Below are positions 26,215 to 35,277 of a stretch of DNA of 64,000 nucleotides, piece after piece; the stretch's first letter is position 1, and each line of letters begins with the position of its first letter. Under the pieces are notes generated by a model that was not told the DNA's origin, made no database searches, and was given only the letters and a program-made list of their open reading frames with translations. The position numbers and the translations under genes are program-made. The DNA comes from Sphingobacterium sp. PCS056 (GTDB lineage: Bacteria; Bacteroidota; Bacteroidia; Sphingobacteriales; Sphingobacteriaceae), in NCBI RefSeq assembly GCF_023273895.1, contig NZ_CP096883.1:2852001-2916000 (forward strand), in the 5' to 3' direction.

Positions 26215-27768
26215 ATGGACATCGCAATTTATATCATACTTTCTCTGATTGTTGGTATTGCAATTGGCCGTTATCTTTTAGCTCTTATGTTTACTAAACA
26301 AACACAAGAAGCTCAAGAAAAGGTGAAAAGCATTATAAAAGAAGCCGATCAAGAAGCAGAACATCTGAAAAAGAAAAAACTATTAGAAGCAAAAGAAAAG
26401 TTTCTACAGTTGAAATCAGAGCATGAAAAAGAGGTCAGCCAACGCAATAATACCATCAGTCAAAAGGAAAATACCTTACGTCAGAAAGAACAATCAGTCA
26501 ACCAGAAGCTTGAAAACTTAAACCGTGAAAAGCAAGAATTAGACGCTACACGCAAGCAACTTGAAAAGCTTGTTGAAGTCAATGAAAGTAAGTCTGAAGA
26601 AGTCGAGCAGATCAAATTACAACATATCAAGCAATTAGAAGGTATTGCTGGGGTGACCGCTGAAGAAGCTAAAAACCAATTGGTAGATTCACTACGCGAA
26701 GAAGCTCGCTCTCAAGCGATTAGTCAAATTAAAGATATCGTTGACGAAGCTAAATTGACAGCAACTAAAGAAGCAAAGAAAGTCGTTATCCAGACCATAC
26801 AACGTACGGCAACTGAATCTGCGATTGAAAACACCGTTTCGATTTTTAATATTGAAAATGATGAAATCAAAGGACGTATTATCGGACGTGAAGGACGTAA
26901 TATCCGTGCTTTAGAAGCAGCAACCGGTGTTGAGATCATTGTAGACGATACACCTGAAGCCATTATTTTATCTGGTTTTGATCCAGTACGTCGTGAAATC
27001 GCACGTTTAGCTTTACATCGTTTGGTCACAGATGGACGTATCCACCCGGCACGTATCGAAGAGGTCGTCGCAAAAACACGTACGCAGATTGAAGACGAAA
27101 TTGTGGAAATTGGTGAACGTACAGCTATTGACTTAGGTATTCACGGTTTACATCCGGAATTGATCCGTATGGTAGGCCGTATGCGTTACCGTTCTTCTTA
27201 TGGACAGAATCTATTGCAACACTCACGTGAGGTCGCAAATTTTGCCGCAACAATGGCTGCAGAATTGGGCTTAAATGTGAAACACGCAAAACGAGCTGGT
27301 CTTTTACACGATATTGGTAAAGTGCCTGACGATAATCCTGAATTGCCACACGCGATTTTAGGGATGCAGTTGGCCGAAAAATACAAGGAGCATCCTGATG
27401 TGTGCAACGCAATCGGTGCCCACCATGATGAAGTCGAGATGACTGCTATGATTTCACCAATTGTTCAAGCTTGTGATGCGATCTCTGGAGCGCGTCCAGG
27501 AGCACGCCGTGAAGTGGTAGAGAGTTATATCAAACGTCTTAAAGAATTAGAAGATCTAGCATTATCATATCCAGGAGTTGAAAAAACTTTTGCGATACAA
27601 GCAGGGCGTGAACTACGCGTTATTGTTGAAAGTGAGAAGATATCAGATGCGCAAGCAGAGATTTTAGCCGCTGATATTTCAAACCGGATTCAGACCGAGA
27701 TGACCTATCCAGGTCAAATCAAAGTAACTGTTATCCGTGAAATCCGTTCGGTCGCATACGCGAAATAA
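26215..27768 (+). CDS. rny: Ribonuclease Y
   Basis: Membrane-anchored endoribonuclease that initiates mRNA decay. 517 residues: an N-terminal transmembrane helix (about 2-24); a long charged coiled coil to about 200 ([20 protein letters not shown]); a KH domain ([20 protein letters not shown], near 222); and an HD domain ([13 protein letters not shown] and [10 protein letters not shown], with the metal-binding His-Asp pair). Length and order are those of the family. It follows the 6S RNA by 45 bp and ends in a strong terminator. Confidence 0.96.
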   Translation: MDIAIYIILSLIVGIAIGRYLLALMFTKQTQEAQEKVKSIIKEADQEAEHLKKKKLLEAKEKFLQLKSEHEKEVSQRNNTISQKENTLRQKEQSVNQKLENLNREKQELDATRKQLEKLVEVNESKSEEVEQIKLQHIKQLEGIAGVTAEEAKNQLVDSLREEARSQAISQIKDIVDEAKLTATKEAKKVVIQTIQRTATESAIENTVSIFNIENDEIKGRIIGREGRNIRALEAATGVEIIVDDTPEAIILSGFDPVRREIARLALHRLVTDGRIHPARIEEVVAKTRTQIEDEIVEIGERTAIDLGIHGLHPELIRMVGRMRYRSSYGQNLLQHSREVANFAATMAAELGLNVKHAKRAGLLHDIGKVPDDNPELPHAILGMQLAEKYKEHPDVCNAIGAHHDEVEMTAMISPIVQACDAISGARPGARREVVESYIKRLKELEDLALSYPGVEKTFAIQAGRELRVIVESEKISDAQAEILAADISNRIQTEMTYPGQIKVTVIREIRSVAYAK

Positions 27769-27791
27769 CGCGAATGTCAACATATCAAGTA

Positions 27792-27820
27792 CAAAAGCCT
27801 CAACATCGTTGAGGCTTTTG
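27792..27820 (+). terminator. Terminator of rny
   Basis: Perfect 13-bp GC-containing stem (27792-27804, 27808-27820) with a 3-nt loop, followed by CTTTT. Confidence 0.85.
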
Positions 27821-27907
27821 CTTTTAATAGCGCTTTAGGTCTATATTTCAATTTTTATTTTTAGTATTTTTGCTGTATTATTTGGCAAAAACTGTAATCT
27901 CGATTAA

Positions 27908-28432
27908 ATGAAGAAAAAACAAGCTCCCGTACCAGAAGTCAAAAGGCCCGTTGATCAATATTTTGATCATTTAGATGCTAATTTTCAAGATCCTACCAAT
28001 AGGATGATTCAAATTATATTTTTACCGCTATTTTTTTTCGGCTTGATGGGGATGATCTGGATGATTCCATTTCCACAATTTGATTTTTTAGTCAAACTGG
28101 GCTGGCACACCTTTTTGAATTGGGGATCTTTCTTTATTGCAATTGTTATTTACTACTATTTAAAGCTTTCTCCGACCTTATCGTATGCCGTATTGCTCTG
28201 CATTGGTATCATGAGTTATTTTATTGTACAGCTCGAATATATAGAGCGTGATGGAGGTCCAGGTGTATTGTTGGTTTCTACGATAATCACTTTAATTTCA
28301 CTACTTGTATTATGGGTAGGGAAGTCCAAGGAAAAAAATACGATTTCGTTCAAACAGTTTTGGTTGTTTCTGACGGTAGGGCCTATTTGGTTATGGCACT
28401 TTGCTTTTCAGAGGATCAAACTTAAATATTAA
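27908..28432 (+). CDS. Integral membrane protein, possibly DUF962/Mpo1-like
   Basis: 174 residues with about five hydrophobic helices after a basic N-terminal tail (MKKKQAPVPEVKRPVDQYFD). The stretch YFDHLDANFQDPTNRMIQII followed by FLPLF resembles the start of Mpo1/DUF962 proteins (His-x-x-Asn-x-x-His-x-x-G-x-P), but the second His is Gln here, so the family call is weak. Mpo1 is a fatty-acid alpha-dioxygenase that uses such histidines. Single gene with its own terminator. Confidence 0.65.
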   Translation: MKKKQAPVPEVKRPVDQYFDHLDANFQDPTNRMIQIIFLPLFFFGLMGMIWMIPFPQFDFLVKLGWHTFLNWGSFFIAIVIYYYLKLSPTLSYAVLLCIGIMSYFIVQLEYIERDGGPGVLLVSTIITLISLLVLWVGKSKEKNTISFKQFWLFLTVGPIWLWHFAFQRIKLKY

Positions 28433-28450
28433 AAGTTTTTGAGCGATCTT

Positions 28451-28484
28451 AAAAGCCTTGTTGTTTCAGTACAACAAGGCTTTT
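28451..28484 (+). terminator. Terminator after the 27908 gene
   Basis: Perfect 14-bp stem (28451-28464, 28471-28484) with a 6-nt loop and T7. Confidence 0.9.
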
Positions 28485-28627
28485 TTTATGCATGATATGG
28501 CACATGGAATTGATGCTTCTATCATCTATTTTCCGCAACTCTTGCTCACTTATAGGGCATACGAGCACGAGTTATATTTTAGTTGATGTGCTTATTAATT
28601 TAAGTTTCTTTCCGTCGCACGATACAA

Positions 28628-29069
28628 AAATGAGGTGAAGTTGGATTCCTTTTTAGCTTTAGGAAGTCCCTTGTTGATAAAGTGCGATCGCGATTTCAAA
28701 AAGTTGATCACACTGTTGGGAAGAAGCGATCCATTACGGCCAGCAAGCGATCACTTGTTATACATCTTGGGTTACTTATTTCGAAAAGGGATTCCCTTGT
28801 TGTAAAACTCGGATCAATCCTATCCCGAGATCGACAGCAAATTCAGGATTCGTAATCCGAAATTTTAAAATAGCATTCCCTTATTGGAAAATAGGGTTCG
28901 GTTTTTTAGAAGTTCCGATCACTATTTCATAAACTTGGATCCAAGTTTATAAAACTTTGTTCCCTTTTTAGATATTCGCGTGTTAAGTTTATAAATCTTC
29001 ATGCACTATTTTATAAAAAGGTGCAGCAAGTTGTTAAGGATGGGATGCCCAAAACGAAAAAGTAATCCA
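28628..29069. repeat. Degenerate tandem array, 21-bp period (about 21 units)
   Basis: The sequence can be cut into successive 21-bp units with recurring ends (GATC, GATTC or GTTC) and a recurring start (ACTT, CCTT). Examples are CCTTGTTGTAAAACTCGGAT+C at 28795 and ACTATTTCATAAACTTGGAT+C at 28921. The period holds with about one 1-bp slip over some 440 bp, although single units share only about half to two thirds of their bases. Units contain partial palindromes, the best AAACTTGGATCCAAGTTT at 28931-28948. No spacers, so not CRISPR. No open frame runs through either strand. Confidence 0.7.
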
Positions 29070-29084
29070 AGAAAGGGGGAGCTT

Positions 29085-29400
29085 AGCCTTGAAAATGGCC
29101 TCTATAAGCCTTTAAGCATGTTTCTTTATTCAGATATCTGATCATAAAGGCAGTTTCATGATTACGTTTTTTTAATTGTTATGCTAACTTTTAGCTGTCT
29201 TAAACGATGGTGATCTTGTTATCTAAAGTTTGATGAAGATCAGTGACTATGCTATTTTATAGGGTAATAGCTGAACAAAAACTTTTCTGCTACTTGTGGT
29301 TAATAATCCCGTAAATCTAAAATATTTAAACAAAGCGTGAAGTTAATTTGTTTAATAAAGTGGAAGTTTTATGATAGAATAATCAAAAAATAAGTCATTT
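29085..29400. other. Non-coding stretch before rlmH
   Basis: A/T-rich sequence with no open frame, no clear periodicity and no hairpin-T-run structure. It presumably holds the rlmH promoter, but I cannot place one with confidence. Confidence 0.3.
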
Positions 29401-29420
29401 TTGTAGAAAGAGGATGATTT

Positions 29421-29894
29421 ATGAAAATAACGTTGCTGTGCATTGGGAAAACAGATGAAAAATATTTGATTGAAGGTATTGAAAAATATTTGAAGCGATT
29501 AAAGTTTTATATTACCTTTAACTTGGTCGTTATTCCTGATATCAAGAATAGCAAAAATTTGACCCAAGAGCAGCAGAAAGAGAAAGAAGCACAGCTTTTG
29601 CAAAAGTATATCACTTCTCATGATACGGTGGTCTTACTGGATGAGTTTGGAAAGGAATATCGTTCTTTGGAATTTGCATCCTATCTGGAAAAGCACATGG
29701 TTCAGAGCACGCAGCATCTTATTTTTATCATAGGTGGACCTTATGGTTTCGATGATCAGATCTATCAGCGTGCAAATCAGAAAATATCATTGTCAAAAAT
29801 GACCTTTTCACATCAGATGATCCGTTTGTTTTTTGTTGAGCAGACGTATCGCGCATTTTCAATATTAAAAGGTGAGCCATATCATCATGAATAA
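29421..29894 (+). CDS. rlmH: 23S rRNA (pseudouridine(1915)-N(3))-methyltransferase
   Basis: SPOUT-class enzyme that methylates N3 of pseudouridine 1915 in helix 69 of 23S rRNA on assembled ribosomes. 157 residues, the family length. MKITLLCIGKTDEKY at the start, VVLLDEFGKEYRSLEFA in the middle, the knot glycines in FIIGGPYGFDD (near 108), and the closing SKMTFSHQMIRLFFVEQTYR with RAFSILKGEPYHH are all diagnostic. It stands between two periodic repeat arrays, followed 47 bp later by a tiny membrane peptide gene. Confidence 0.96.
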   Translation: MKITLLCIGKTDEKYLIEGIEKYLKRLKFYITFNLVVIPDIKNSKNLTQEQQKEKEAQLLQKYITSHDTVVLLDEFGKEYRSLEFASYLEKHMVQSTQHLIFIIGGPYGFDDQIYQRANQKISLSKMTFSHQMIRLFFVEQTYRAFSILKGEPYHHE

Positions 29895-29929
29895 TTATGG
29901 AAATTATTTAATTTGAGCATCTACTAAAG

Positions 29930-29936
29930 AAAGGAG
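29930..29936 (+). promoter_or_regulatory. Shine-Dalgarno sequence of the 38-residue gene
   Basis: AAAGGAG lies 5 bases before the ATG at 29942 and is the main reason to believe the short frame is translated. Confidence 0.6.
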
Positions 29937-29941
29937 TTAAT

Positions 29942-30058
29942 ATGTTACCAAGTAAAAGAGATTATAACTTTAAAAGCGATGATAGTAATTCCCGTATCAC
30001 CAAAATTATTATTATTGTCGGCATTATCCTCGTATTGCTATTGGCTTATTTTACATAG
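29942..30058 (+). CDS. 38-residue single-pass membrane peptide
   Basis: Short frame starting MLPSKRDYNFKSDDSNSR, followed by a single hydrophobic helix (about 21-37, isoleucine/leucine rich, ending LLLAYFT). It has a good ribosome site, a polar basic N-terminal half and a terminator 27 bp after the stop. Topology would be N-terminus inside. No family recognised. It is 47 bp after rlmH and may share its transcript. Could be a small regulatory membrane peptide; function unknown. Confidence 0.6.
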   Translation: MLPSKRDYNFKSDDSNSRITKIIIIVGIILVLLLAYFT

Positions 30059-30084
30059 CATATCGGGGAGTACCATGTTTATAG

Positions 30085-30114
30085 AAAAGTTCTAGATGTA
30101 TATTTAGAACTTTT
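30085..30114 (+). terminator. Terminator after rlmH and the small peptide gene
   Basis: 10-bp stem (30085-30094, 30105-30114) with a 10-nt loop, running into T7. Confidence 0.75.
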
Positions 30115-30119
30115 TTTAT

Positions 30120-30540
30120 TTGATGGTTATCCCATATTTGGTGACCAATTAAATAAGCGTACCATATACTCAAATCAGCTCTATCCATAATCATAAATTG
30201 GGTTAGAGACTTAATGATCGATACTCAGAATAAAGGCAGTTGAATGGCTTAAATCACCAAGGTGATCCTGATCAAAACGAATCTGGCGTACCGTAATTCT
30301 TTAGCATAGAGCAGATGGATCATACACTGTTTCTAGGGTAAAAAGAAGATGCCCTAATAGCAACTATAACCTGAATATATAGTCGAAAAATATGTGTTGA
30401 AATTAAAATTGTACCAACAACTATCCTTCTTTTTCTTCCTAAATCCTATAGCCCATTTTCTAGTTTTTGTGGTTGTCTTTTTAGTTGCGCTAGGAGCGGG
30501 GATCATGAAAACGCCATGACTGCCGAAAGCTGGCTCAAGT
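30120..30540. other. Non-coding stretch
   Basis: No frame of useful length and no known RNA. It may hold decayed coding sequence, but nothing can be identified. Confidence 0.3.
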
Positions 30541-31128
30541 TGGGGCAGATCTATACCAGCTCCATACCAGATTCGGACACTGTATTACCGAAAGCCGTCT
30601 ATACACCGCTTCTGCACCGCCTATTTCCCGTCCCTGACCCGGGAAATGGACGGTGCAGGGACTGTGCAATTGCGGAGCAGGGACAAGAAAGTTTAAAACA
30701 AGGTACGAACAAGGTTAAAACAAAGTACGAATCAGATCCAAATAACTTGACATTTTTGCTGTCCATTTTGAAGCAAAATAGAGCTTTCAAATGGGCCAAG
30801 AGTGTACCGTTAGTGTACGGGTTATTCACGGGTAGTGTACCAATACGGTACCAAGAGTGTACGGGAAAGCTACTAAGAAGGTACCAAAGAGCTACTAAAA
30901 GCTACTCAGGTCAGTAGCTTGGCTGAAGGTCAAGAGGGGAGTCTCGGCAAGCACAGCAGTACGGTTGTTCAGGTATAGATCAAGCATGCGTAGTGCATAT
31001 GCTAAGTAATGATAAAGCATAGATAGTGCGTAAAACGGTACCCATTGATACACTATCTATGCACTATCAACGCTTTATCTATGCTTCATTTATACTTGAT
31101 CTTTACCTTAAAGGTGCTTCATTTGAAA
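30541..31128. repeat. Degenerate tandem array, 11-bp period (about 50 units)
   Basis: An 11-bp period runs through this non-coding block with a consensus that drifts along its length. Between 30804 and 30892 the motif GTAC or CTAC (once TCAC) recurs at 30804, 30815, 30826, 30837, 30848, 30859, 30870, 30881 and 30892, exactly 11 bp apart. From 30596 to 30728 most units begin with C at 11-bp steps (for example CGGTGCAGGGA at 30651 and CGGAGCAGGGA at 30673). From 31073 to 31117 units begin CTT or CCT. Around 30976-31100 the repeats also form a large imperfect palindrome. ORFs here are chance products of the repeat. Confidence 0.75.
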
Positions 31129-31569
31129 TAAGAAGTTTTAAGCTGTTAAGTTTTATTTATCATACATGAGGGTGTTTTTGTGATGATCATCTCGTAAATC
31201 GCTTAAAATGCTTGTGAGATAAAAAGATGGGGGATATTGATGATGTCTAAATCAGTGGACTGTGCACAGGTATGAAATTTAAGATATCCTTTCTGCAGCT
31301 CAGGAATAAGGCGAAATTGACCGATTGGGGTGAGAAAATTTAAGCGGTGGATCAGATTTGAAAAGCAGTATTGTTTGTGCAACTAAATTGGCTGAATGGT
31401 CAAGTTGAAGGGAGTTGTTATTTTTGGTATTCTAAAAGGCGTATTACCAAATGTGTTAATATATTTTCTGATAAAGAAAATCTGCTCCATGTCAGGATTT
31501 TACAAAATACAGCGACGTTACTCTTTAAGTATTTACTTGTGAAATTTGTCGGTGTATAATTGATTTCTA
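31129..31569. other. Non-coding stretch after the 11-bp array
   Basis: No convincing gene. A 62-codon open frame at 31371-31559 lacks a ribosome site and looks random. Confidence 0.3.
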
Positions 31570-31600
31570 TAAAAAAATAGGCGATACTGGGAGTATCGCC
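31570..31600 (-). terminator. Terminator of the 33800-31787 minus-strand genes
   Basis: Perfect 9-bp stem GGCGATACT/AGTATCGCC (31580-31588, 31592-31600) followed on the minus strand by TATTTTTTT. It lies 187 bp past the NUDIX stop codon. Confidence 0.75.
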
Positions 31601-31786
31601 ATAAAATCACACTAACTATTAAAAAACCTATAGAACTAGGAATTTGCAAATTTGATTATACCAAAACGTCATGCTTTCACATGATGAGTAATCTTAAAAA
31701 AAAATAAACGTATTCGGTTTCTTTTACAAAAGATGTTTCTCTTGTTGGTCAACGTAAATTTAATGAATTTTTTTAAAAATGCAAAT

Positions 31787-32239
31787 TTATTTTTTATCTC
31801 TATAAAAAACATTCCAGGCGACCTGATCGGTTTTAAAAGTTAGGCTCATTTCTTGTAAATCATCGATTTTTACCCAACGGAAAGATTGTGCTTTACCGTC
31901 TTCATATTCCTGTCCTTCAAAATCAAATTCTTGGCTTGTCGTTCGGATCGCGATGGGGCTGGTATTCTTAATTAAATAGTAAATGGATATAATTTGACTT
32001 TCATTGAAACTTGATTTTTCGTAAAAATCGGTCGTATAAATATGTGATATGACTTCAATATCAAAGTTACACTCTTCTTGATACTCTCTTTTTAAAGCAT
32101 CAAGTAATCCTTCTCCATATTCTAAACCTCCTCCGGGAAATTTGGTAAAAGATACGTTTTCAGTTTTCTCATCGCTGATGAGCACTTCATTATTATCATT
32201 GATCAAAATTCCGTACACTCTTACATTAAAAGGAAACAT
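31787..32239 (-). CDS. NUDIX hydrolase
   Basis: 150-residue NUDIX domain. The Nudix box is visible near 36-58 (GGGLEYGEGLLDALKREYQE followed by ECNFD), with the usual Gly before the last hydrophobic residue replaced by Asn. It starts FNVRVYGILINDNNEVLISD and ends with FRWVKIDDLQEMSLTFKTDQ. It would hydrolyse a nucleoside diphosphate linked to another group; the substrate is unknown. It is 11 bp after the DUF1080 lipoprotein gene on the same strand and probably in one transcript with it. Confidence 0.88.
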   Translation of the reverse strand: MFPFNVRVYGILINDNNEVLISDEKTENVSFTKFPGGGLEYGEGLLDALKREYQEECNFDIEVISHIYTTDFYEKSSFNESQIISIYYLIKNTSPIAIRTTSQEFDFEGQEYEDGKAQSFRWVKIDDLQEMSLTFKTDQVAWNVFYRDKK

Positions 32240-32250
32240 GCGTTATTGTT

Positions 32251-33051
32251 TTATTTTTTTGATAAATCTTTCAGGTAAATATTTCTAAACTCGACAGGTT
32301 GGCCTTCACTTTGCAATGCGATAAAGCCTTGCTTCAGCTTTTTGCCGTCTATTTTTATTCTAGGGTCGTATCGGTTTGCCACTCCACCGCCGATGGTCGG
32401 TTCGCTATATTGAAGTACGGTATCGCCATTGATGATATGGGTAATCAACGAATCACCAAGGACAATTAATTCAGCCTTCACCCATTGATCTCCATCATAT
32501 GTTTTAGATGATGAATCGAGGCAATGTGATTCCAGTTTTTTGCCTTGATACACAATATCTGTCCCTGGGGAACACATATTGCCCGTTGGCCTTGGCTGAC
32601 CGTCACTTAGCCCTCCTAGAAATTGCATTTCAACCGATATTGGCCAATCCTGCTCTTTGGGCATAGTCTTTGGATCTTGTGAATGAAACATCAGACCACT
32701 ATTGCGCAAGGTGTAAGAGGGTGCTCCTTTTTGCAGATCGCCGTAAAACCTATATTCCAATTTGACATGATAATGGGAGTAGGGGGTATCGTAATAAAGA
32801 TGACCATACTGCTCATTGAAATCGCCATAACCATCATAATTGACTTGGATGACCTTGTCTTTTACACGAAAAGTATGGGCAAAGTTTTCTCCGACCTCAT
32901 GATGATGGATTTTGACTGTCCAGTTATCCAGATTTTTGCCATTAAATAAACTGATCCACTCCTTCTTTTGCTGTTTTGCGGGACTTGACTGTGTCGTACA
33001 TGCAGCAGTGAACATGCAGAGGCCAATGGGTAATATATGTTTTAGTTTCAT
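32251..33051 (-). CDS. DUF1080 lipoprotein (3-keto-disaccharide hydrolase-like)
   Basis: 266 residues. Lipoprotein signal with lipobox TAAC (Cys18), then one DUF1080 domain: EWISLFNGKNLDNWTVKIHH at its start, the central RNSGLMFHSQDP and ISVEMQFLGG, and GFIALQSEGQPVEFRNIYLK at the end. It is expected on the periplasmic or outer surface and acting on modified sugars; the substrate is not readable. Second DUF1080 gene of the window, only distantly similar to that at 2229. Two bp separate it from the upstream gene. Confidence 0.88.
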   Translation of the reverse strand: MKLKHILPIGLCMFTAACTTQSSPAKQQKKEWISLFNGKNLDNWTVKIHHHEVGENFAHTFRVKDKVIQVNYDGYGDFNEQYGHLYYDTPYSHYHVKLEYRFYGDLQKGAPSYTLRNSGLMFHSQDPKTMPKEQDWPISVEMQFLGGLSDGQPRPTGNMCSPGTDIVYQGKKLESHCLDSSSKTYDGDQWVKAELIVLGDSLITHIINGDTVLQYSEPTIGGGVANRYDPRIKIDGKKLKQGFIALQSEGQPVEFRNIYLKDLSKK

Positions 33052-33053
33052 TG

Positions 33054-33800
33054 TTATAAAGGCATAAAACCATTTTCTACGGTATGTTCATCGATCCCCA
33101 TATAAGAGTAATGTCTCGGTAAAAACCAAGATATAGACGACATAATCTGTTTAAAATCTTGTTCGGTTTGAAACATATCGGGCGTAATATTGAACACTAA
33201 ATCTTGGCTTACCAAATTTTCATCTTCATAATTTCTAGCAATCAGCATCACCTTAGGATCTTTTATCCCCATGTTGACTAAGTATTCCCTGAGGTTATGA
33301 CGTAAGTCCTGGGGAAGAATGGTATCCGATGGTTGACCGACTAAGATTTTTTCATCTTTATCAATATGTGGCTTTTCCGTTTTTTGGGAGAATATCGACT
33401 CATCGGTATAAAATTCTTCATTTAAGAAATAATTGACAAGGTCGCCATAGGAGAAGATCCAATCGGGCTGTTCTTGATGCGTATTGATGGCAAGTCCCAT
33501 TCCTTTTTTCAACAGGAAGCTTTTCAATTTATGTTTGATCACAAATGCTTGGAAATTTTGATCTTTAGGTGCATTTTCCAATTGGAAGTATGGATAGCCA
33601 TCGGGACCAATAATCAATTCTGATGGGGCCAATTGGAAGGTTGCTTCATCAATGTTCGCTAAGAAGTCCGCCACCCATTTTTCATCACGCTCTTGAAAAG
33701 GAACTTCTAGTAAAGAGTTAATGTTAATCGTCTTTGACAAGTTTCCCAATAGATTTTCGTTGGAATCCTCACTGTCGTTAAATAAATGTATCGTGCTCAT
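33054..33800 (-). CDS. Hypothetical protein
   Basis: 248-residue soluble protein without signal peptide or recognised domain. Features visible are an acidic N-terminus (MSTIHLFNDSEDSNENLL), a likely alpha/beta core (ELIIGPDGYPYFQLENAP), a polar middle (SQKTEKPHIDKDEKI) and LRHNLREYLVNMGIKDPKVM. It looks like an intact conserved protein. It is 2 bp upstream of the DUF1080 lipoprotein gene, so the three genes 33800-31787 form a likely operon ending at the terminator near 31580. Confidence 0.7.
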   Translation of the reverse strand: MSTIHLFNDSEDSNENLLGNLSKTININSLLEVPFQERDEKWVADFLANIDEATFQLAPSELIIGPDGYPYFQLENAPKDQNFQAFVIKHKLKSFLLKKGMGLAINTHQEQPDWIFSYGDLVNYFLNEEFYTDESIFSQKTEKPHIDKDEKILVGQPSDTILPQDLRHNLREYLVNMGIKDPKVMLIARNYEDENLVSQDLVFNITPDMFQTEQDFKQIMSSISWFLPRHYSYMGIDEHTVENGFMPL

Positions 33801-33886
33801 ATAAAATTTGAATCCTTGTAATGGTGAGTAAAAATAGTCAATTTATTAGGAATGGGGTACACGGAATGCTTAACAATTTGAATTTC

Positions 33887-35089
33887 TTATTTTTTTCGTC
33901 TATTTCCCTTTTTCAGTTCACTGGTTGAAATCATTTGATCCCAGCTTAATACGTACGGATGTTGGTCGTCGATTTTGATTTGTTTATGCAATAGCAATTG
34001 AAGTTGAATCCATTTATGATTATCCTCGGCATCACAAAAGGTGTAAGCTTTACCTGAAAACCCATTTCGGCCAGTTCGCCCGATGCGATGTAGGTATAGG
34101 GCCTCTTGGTCTGGGACTTCATAATTGATCACCATGGGGAGATTTTCAATATCGACCCCGCGAGCCAGCAGGTCGGTTGCCACCAAGACCTGAATGTCCT
34201 TGGCTTTGAAGGCATTCAATACGTGGGTTCTATTTTTTTGTGACTTATCGCCATATAGTGCTTCTGCCAGGATACCGTCTTTTCTTAACTCTTGAACAAT
34301 GCGCTCTACGCCATGAGTAGTGCGGCTGAAAATCAACATCTGCTCCTGCGGATTTAAGTCAATTAAATATTTGATCAACTTTTTTTTATTGCTTTTATCC
34401 ACATAAAATACCCGTTCTTCGATAGCTGTATTTTTGATTTCTTTTTTGATCTCAATTTTAAGCGGATTTTTGAGTGTTTTATTTGCGATGCGTAAAATAT
34501 CGTTTGGAAGCGTGGCTGAGAAAAAGAGGTTTTGTCTTTCGCTTGGTAATGCTTGCAGAATTTGATTGACTTCTTTCATAAAACCGAGTTCCAGCATTTG
34601 ATCAAATTCATCAATAACAAGGGTCTTGACCGAATAAAAGGAAATGATGCCTTGAGCGAATAGATCCAACAGGCGACCGGGTGTAGCTATGATCAGGGTT
34701 GGATGCTGTGATAGCGCTTCGATCTGCTGATCATAAGCTTGACCGCCACAGATGGAGACGGTGGAGATGTGGTTTCCTTGTGTGAGTGCTGTTATTCTTG
34801 CTTGTGTCTGTAGGGCCAGTTCGCGTGTAGGGTTTAAAATTAAGGTTTGATCTTGAAGCGATGCTTCCTGTGTGTGGTACCGATGTAAGATCGGTATGGC
34901 AAAGGCTTCGGTTTTCCCTGTGCCGGTGGGGGCGATACTGATAAGATCTTGTCGGCGTAATATCTGTGGAATAGCAAGCTCCTGAATGGGGGTCAGATCG
35001 GTAAAACCCGACTGCGTTAAAATAGATAAAAGATGGGAGTGAATGTGAAGATCTTGAAATTTCAATTTTTTATGCGTTGATTTTATCAA
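33887..35089 (-). CDS. DEAD-box-type RNA helicase (DEFD variant)
   Basis: 400 residues, the two-RecA core with a short tail. Q motif (GFTDLTPIQELAIPQI), Walker A APTGTGKT (near 53), PTREL, TPGRLLD, Walker B VIDEFDQML (DEFD in place of DEAD), motif III FSATLP, ATDLLARGVD and HRIGRTGRNG are all present. It would remodel RNA in ribosome assembly or cold adaptation. The basic tail (KKGNRRKK) is short compared with RhlE or DeaD. Ala-to-Phe in motif II is uncommon, but the catalytic acids are kept. Confidence 0.92.
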   Translation of the reverse strand: MIKSTHKKLKFQDLHIHSHLLSILTQSGFTDLTPIQELAIPQILRRQDLISIAPTGTGKTEAFAIPILHRYHTQEASLQDQTLILNPTRELALQTQARITALTQGNHISTVSICGGQAYDQQIEALSQHPTLIIATPGRLLDLFAQGIISFYSVKTLVIDEFDQMLELGFMKEVNQILQALPSERQNLFFSATLPNDILRIANKTLKNPLKIEIKKEIKNTAIEERVFYVDKSNKKKLIKYLIDLNPQEQMLIFSRTTHGVERIVQELRKDGILAEALYGDKSQKNRTHVLNAFKAKDIQVLVATDLLARGVDIENLPMVINYEVPDQEALYLHRIGRTGRNGFSGKAYTFCDAEDNHKWIQLQLLLHKQIKIDDQHPYVLSWDQMISTSELKKGNRRKK

Positions 35090-35249
35090 AGATATGATTT
35101 CGAGATTAAATTATTAAAAATCTTTAGAAGAGTAACTACAAGCGAATTGTAAGTGCTAATTCGTTAATACAAATATTTATATGGTATAAATAGATATCTT
35201 CAATTTTTTATTAAAGTTAATAATGATTATTTTAGAATATTATTTTTAT

Positions 35250-35257
35250 TAAATTTG
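35250..35257 (+). promoter_or_regulatory. -7 element of the E1 gene
   Basis: TAAATTTG, an exact TAnnTTTG match, 20 bp before the start codon at 35278. No clear TTG at -33. Confidence 0.45.
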
Positions 35258-35277
35258 TTGGAAACTGAAAATATAAT

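Noticed and set aside
28628..29069. CRISPR array
   Set aside because: Units follow each other without spacers and are themselves divergent; no cas genes in the window.
30516..30917. 133-codon open frame on the plus strand
   Set aside because: It lies inside the 11-bp periodic array, has no ribosome site, and its residue pattern follows the repeat. A chance frame.
31371..31559. 62-codon open frame
   Set aside because: No ribosome site, no promoter, composition like neighbouring non-coding DNA.
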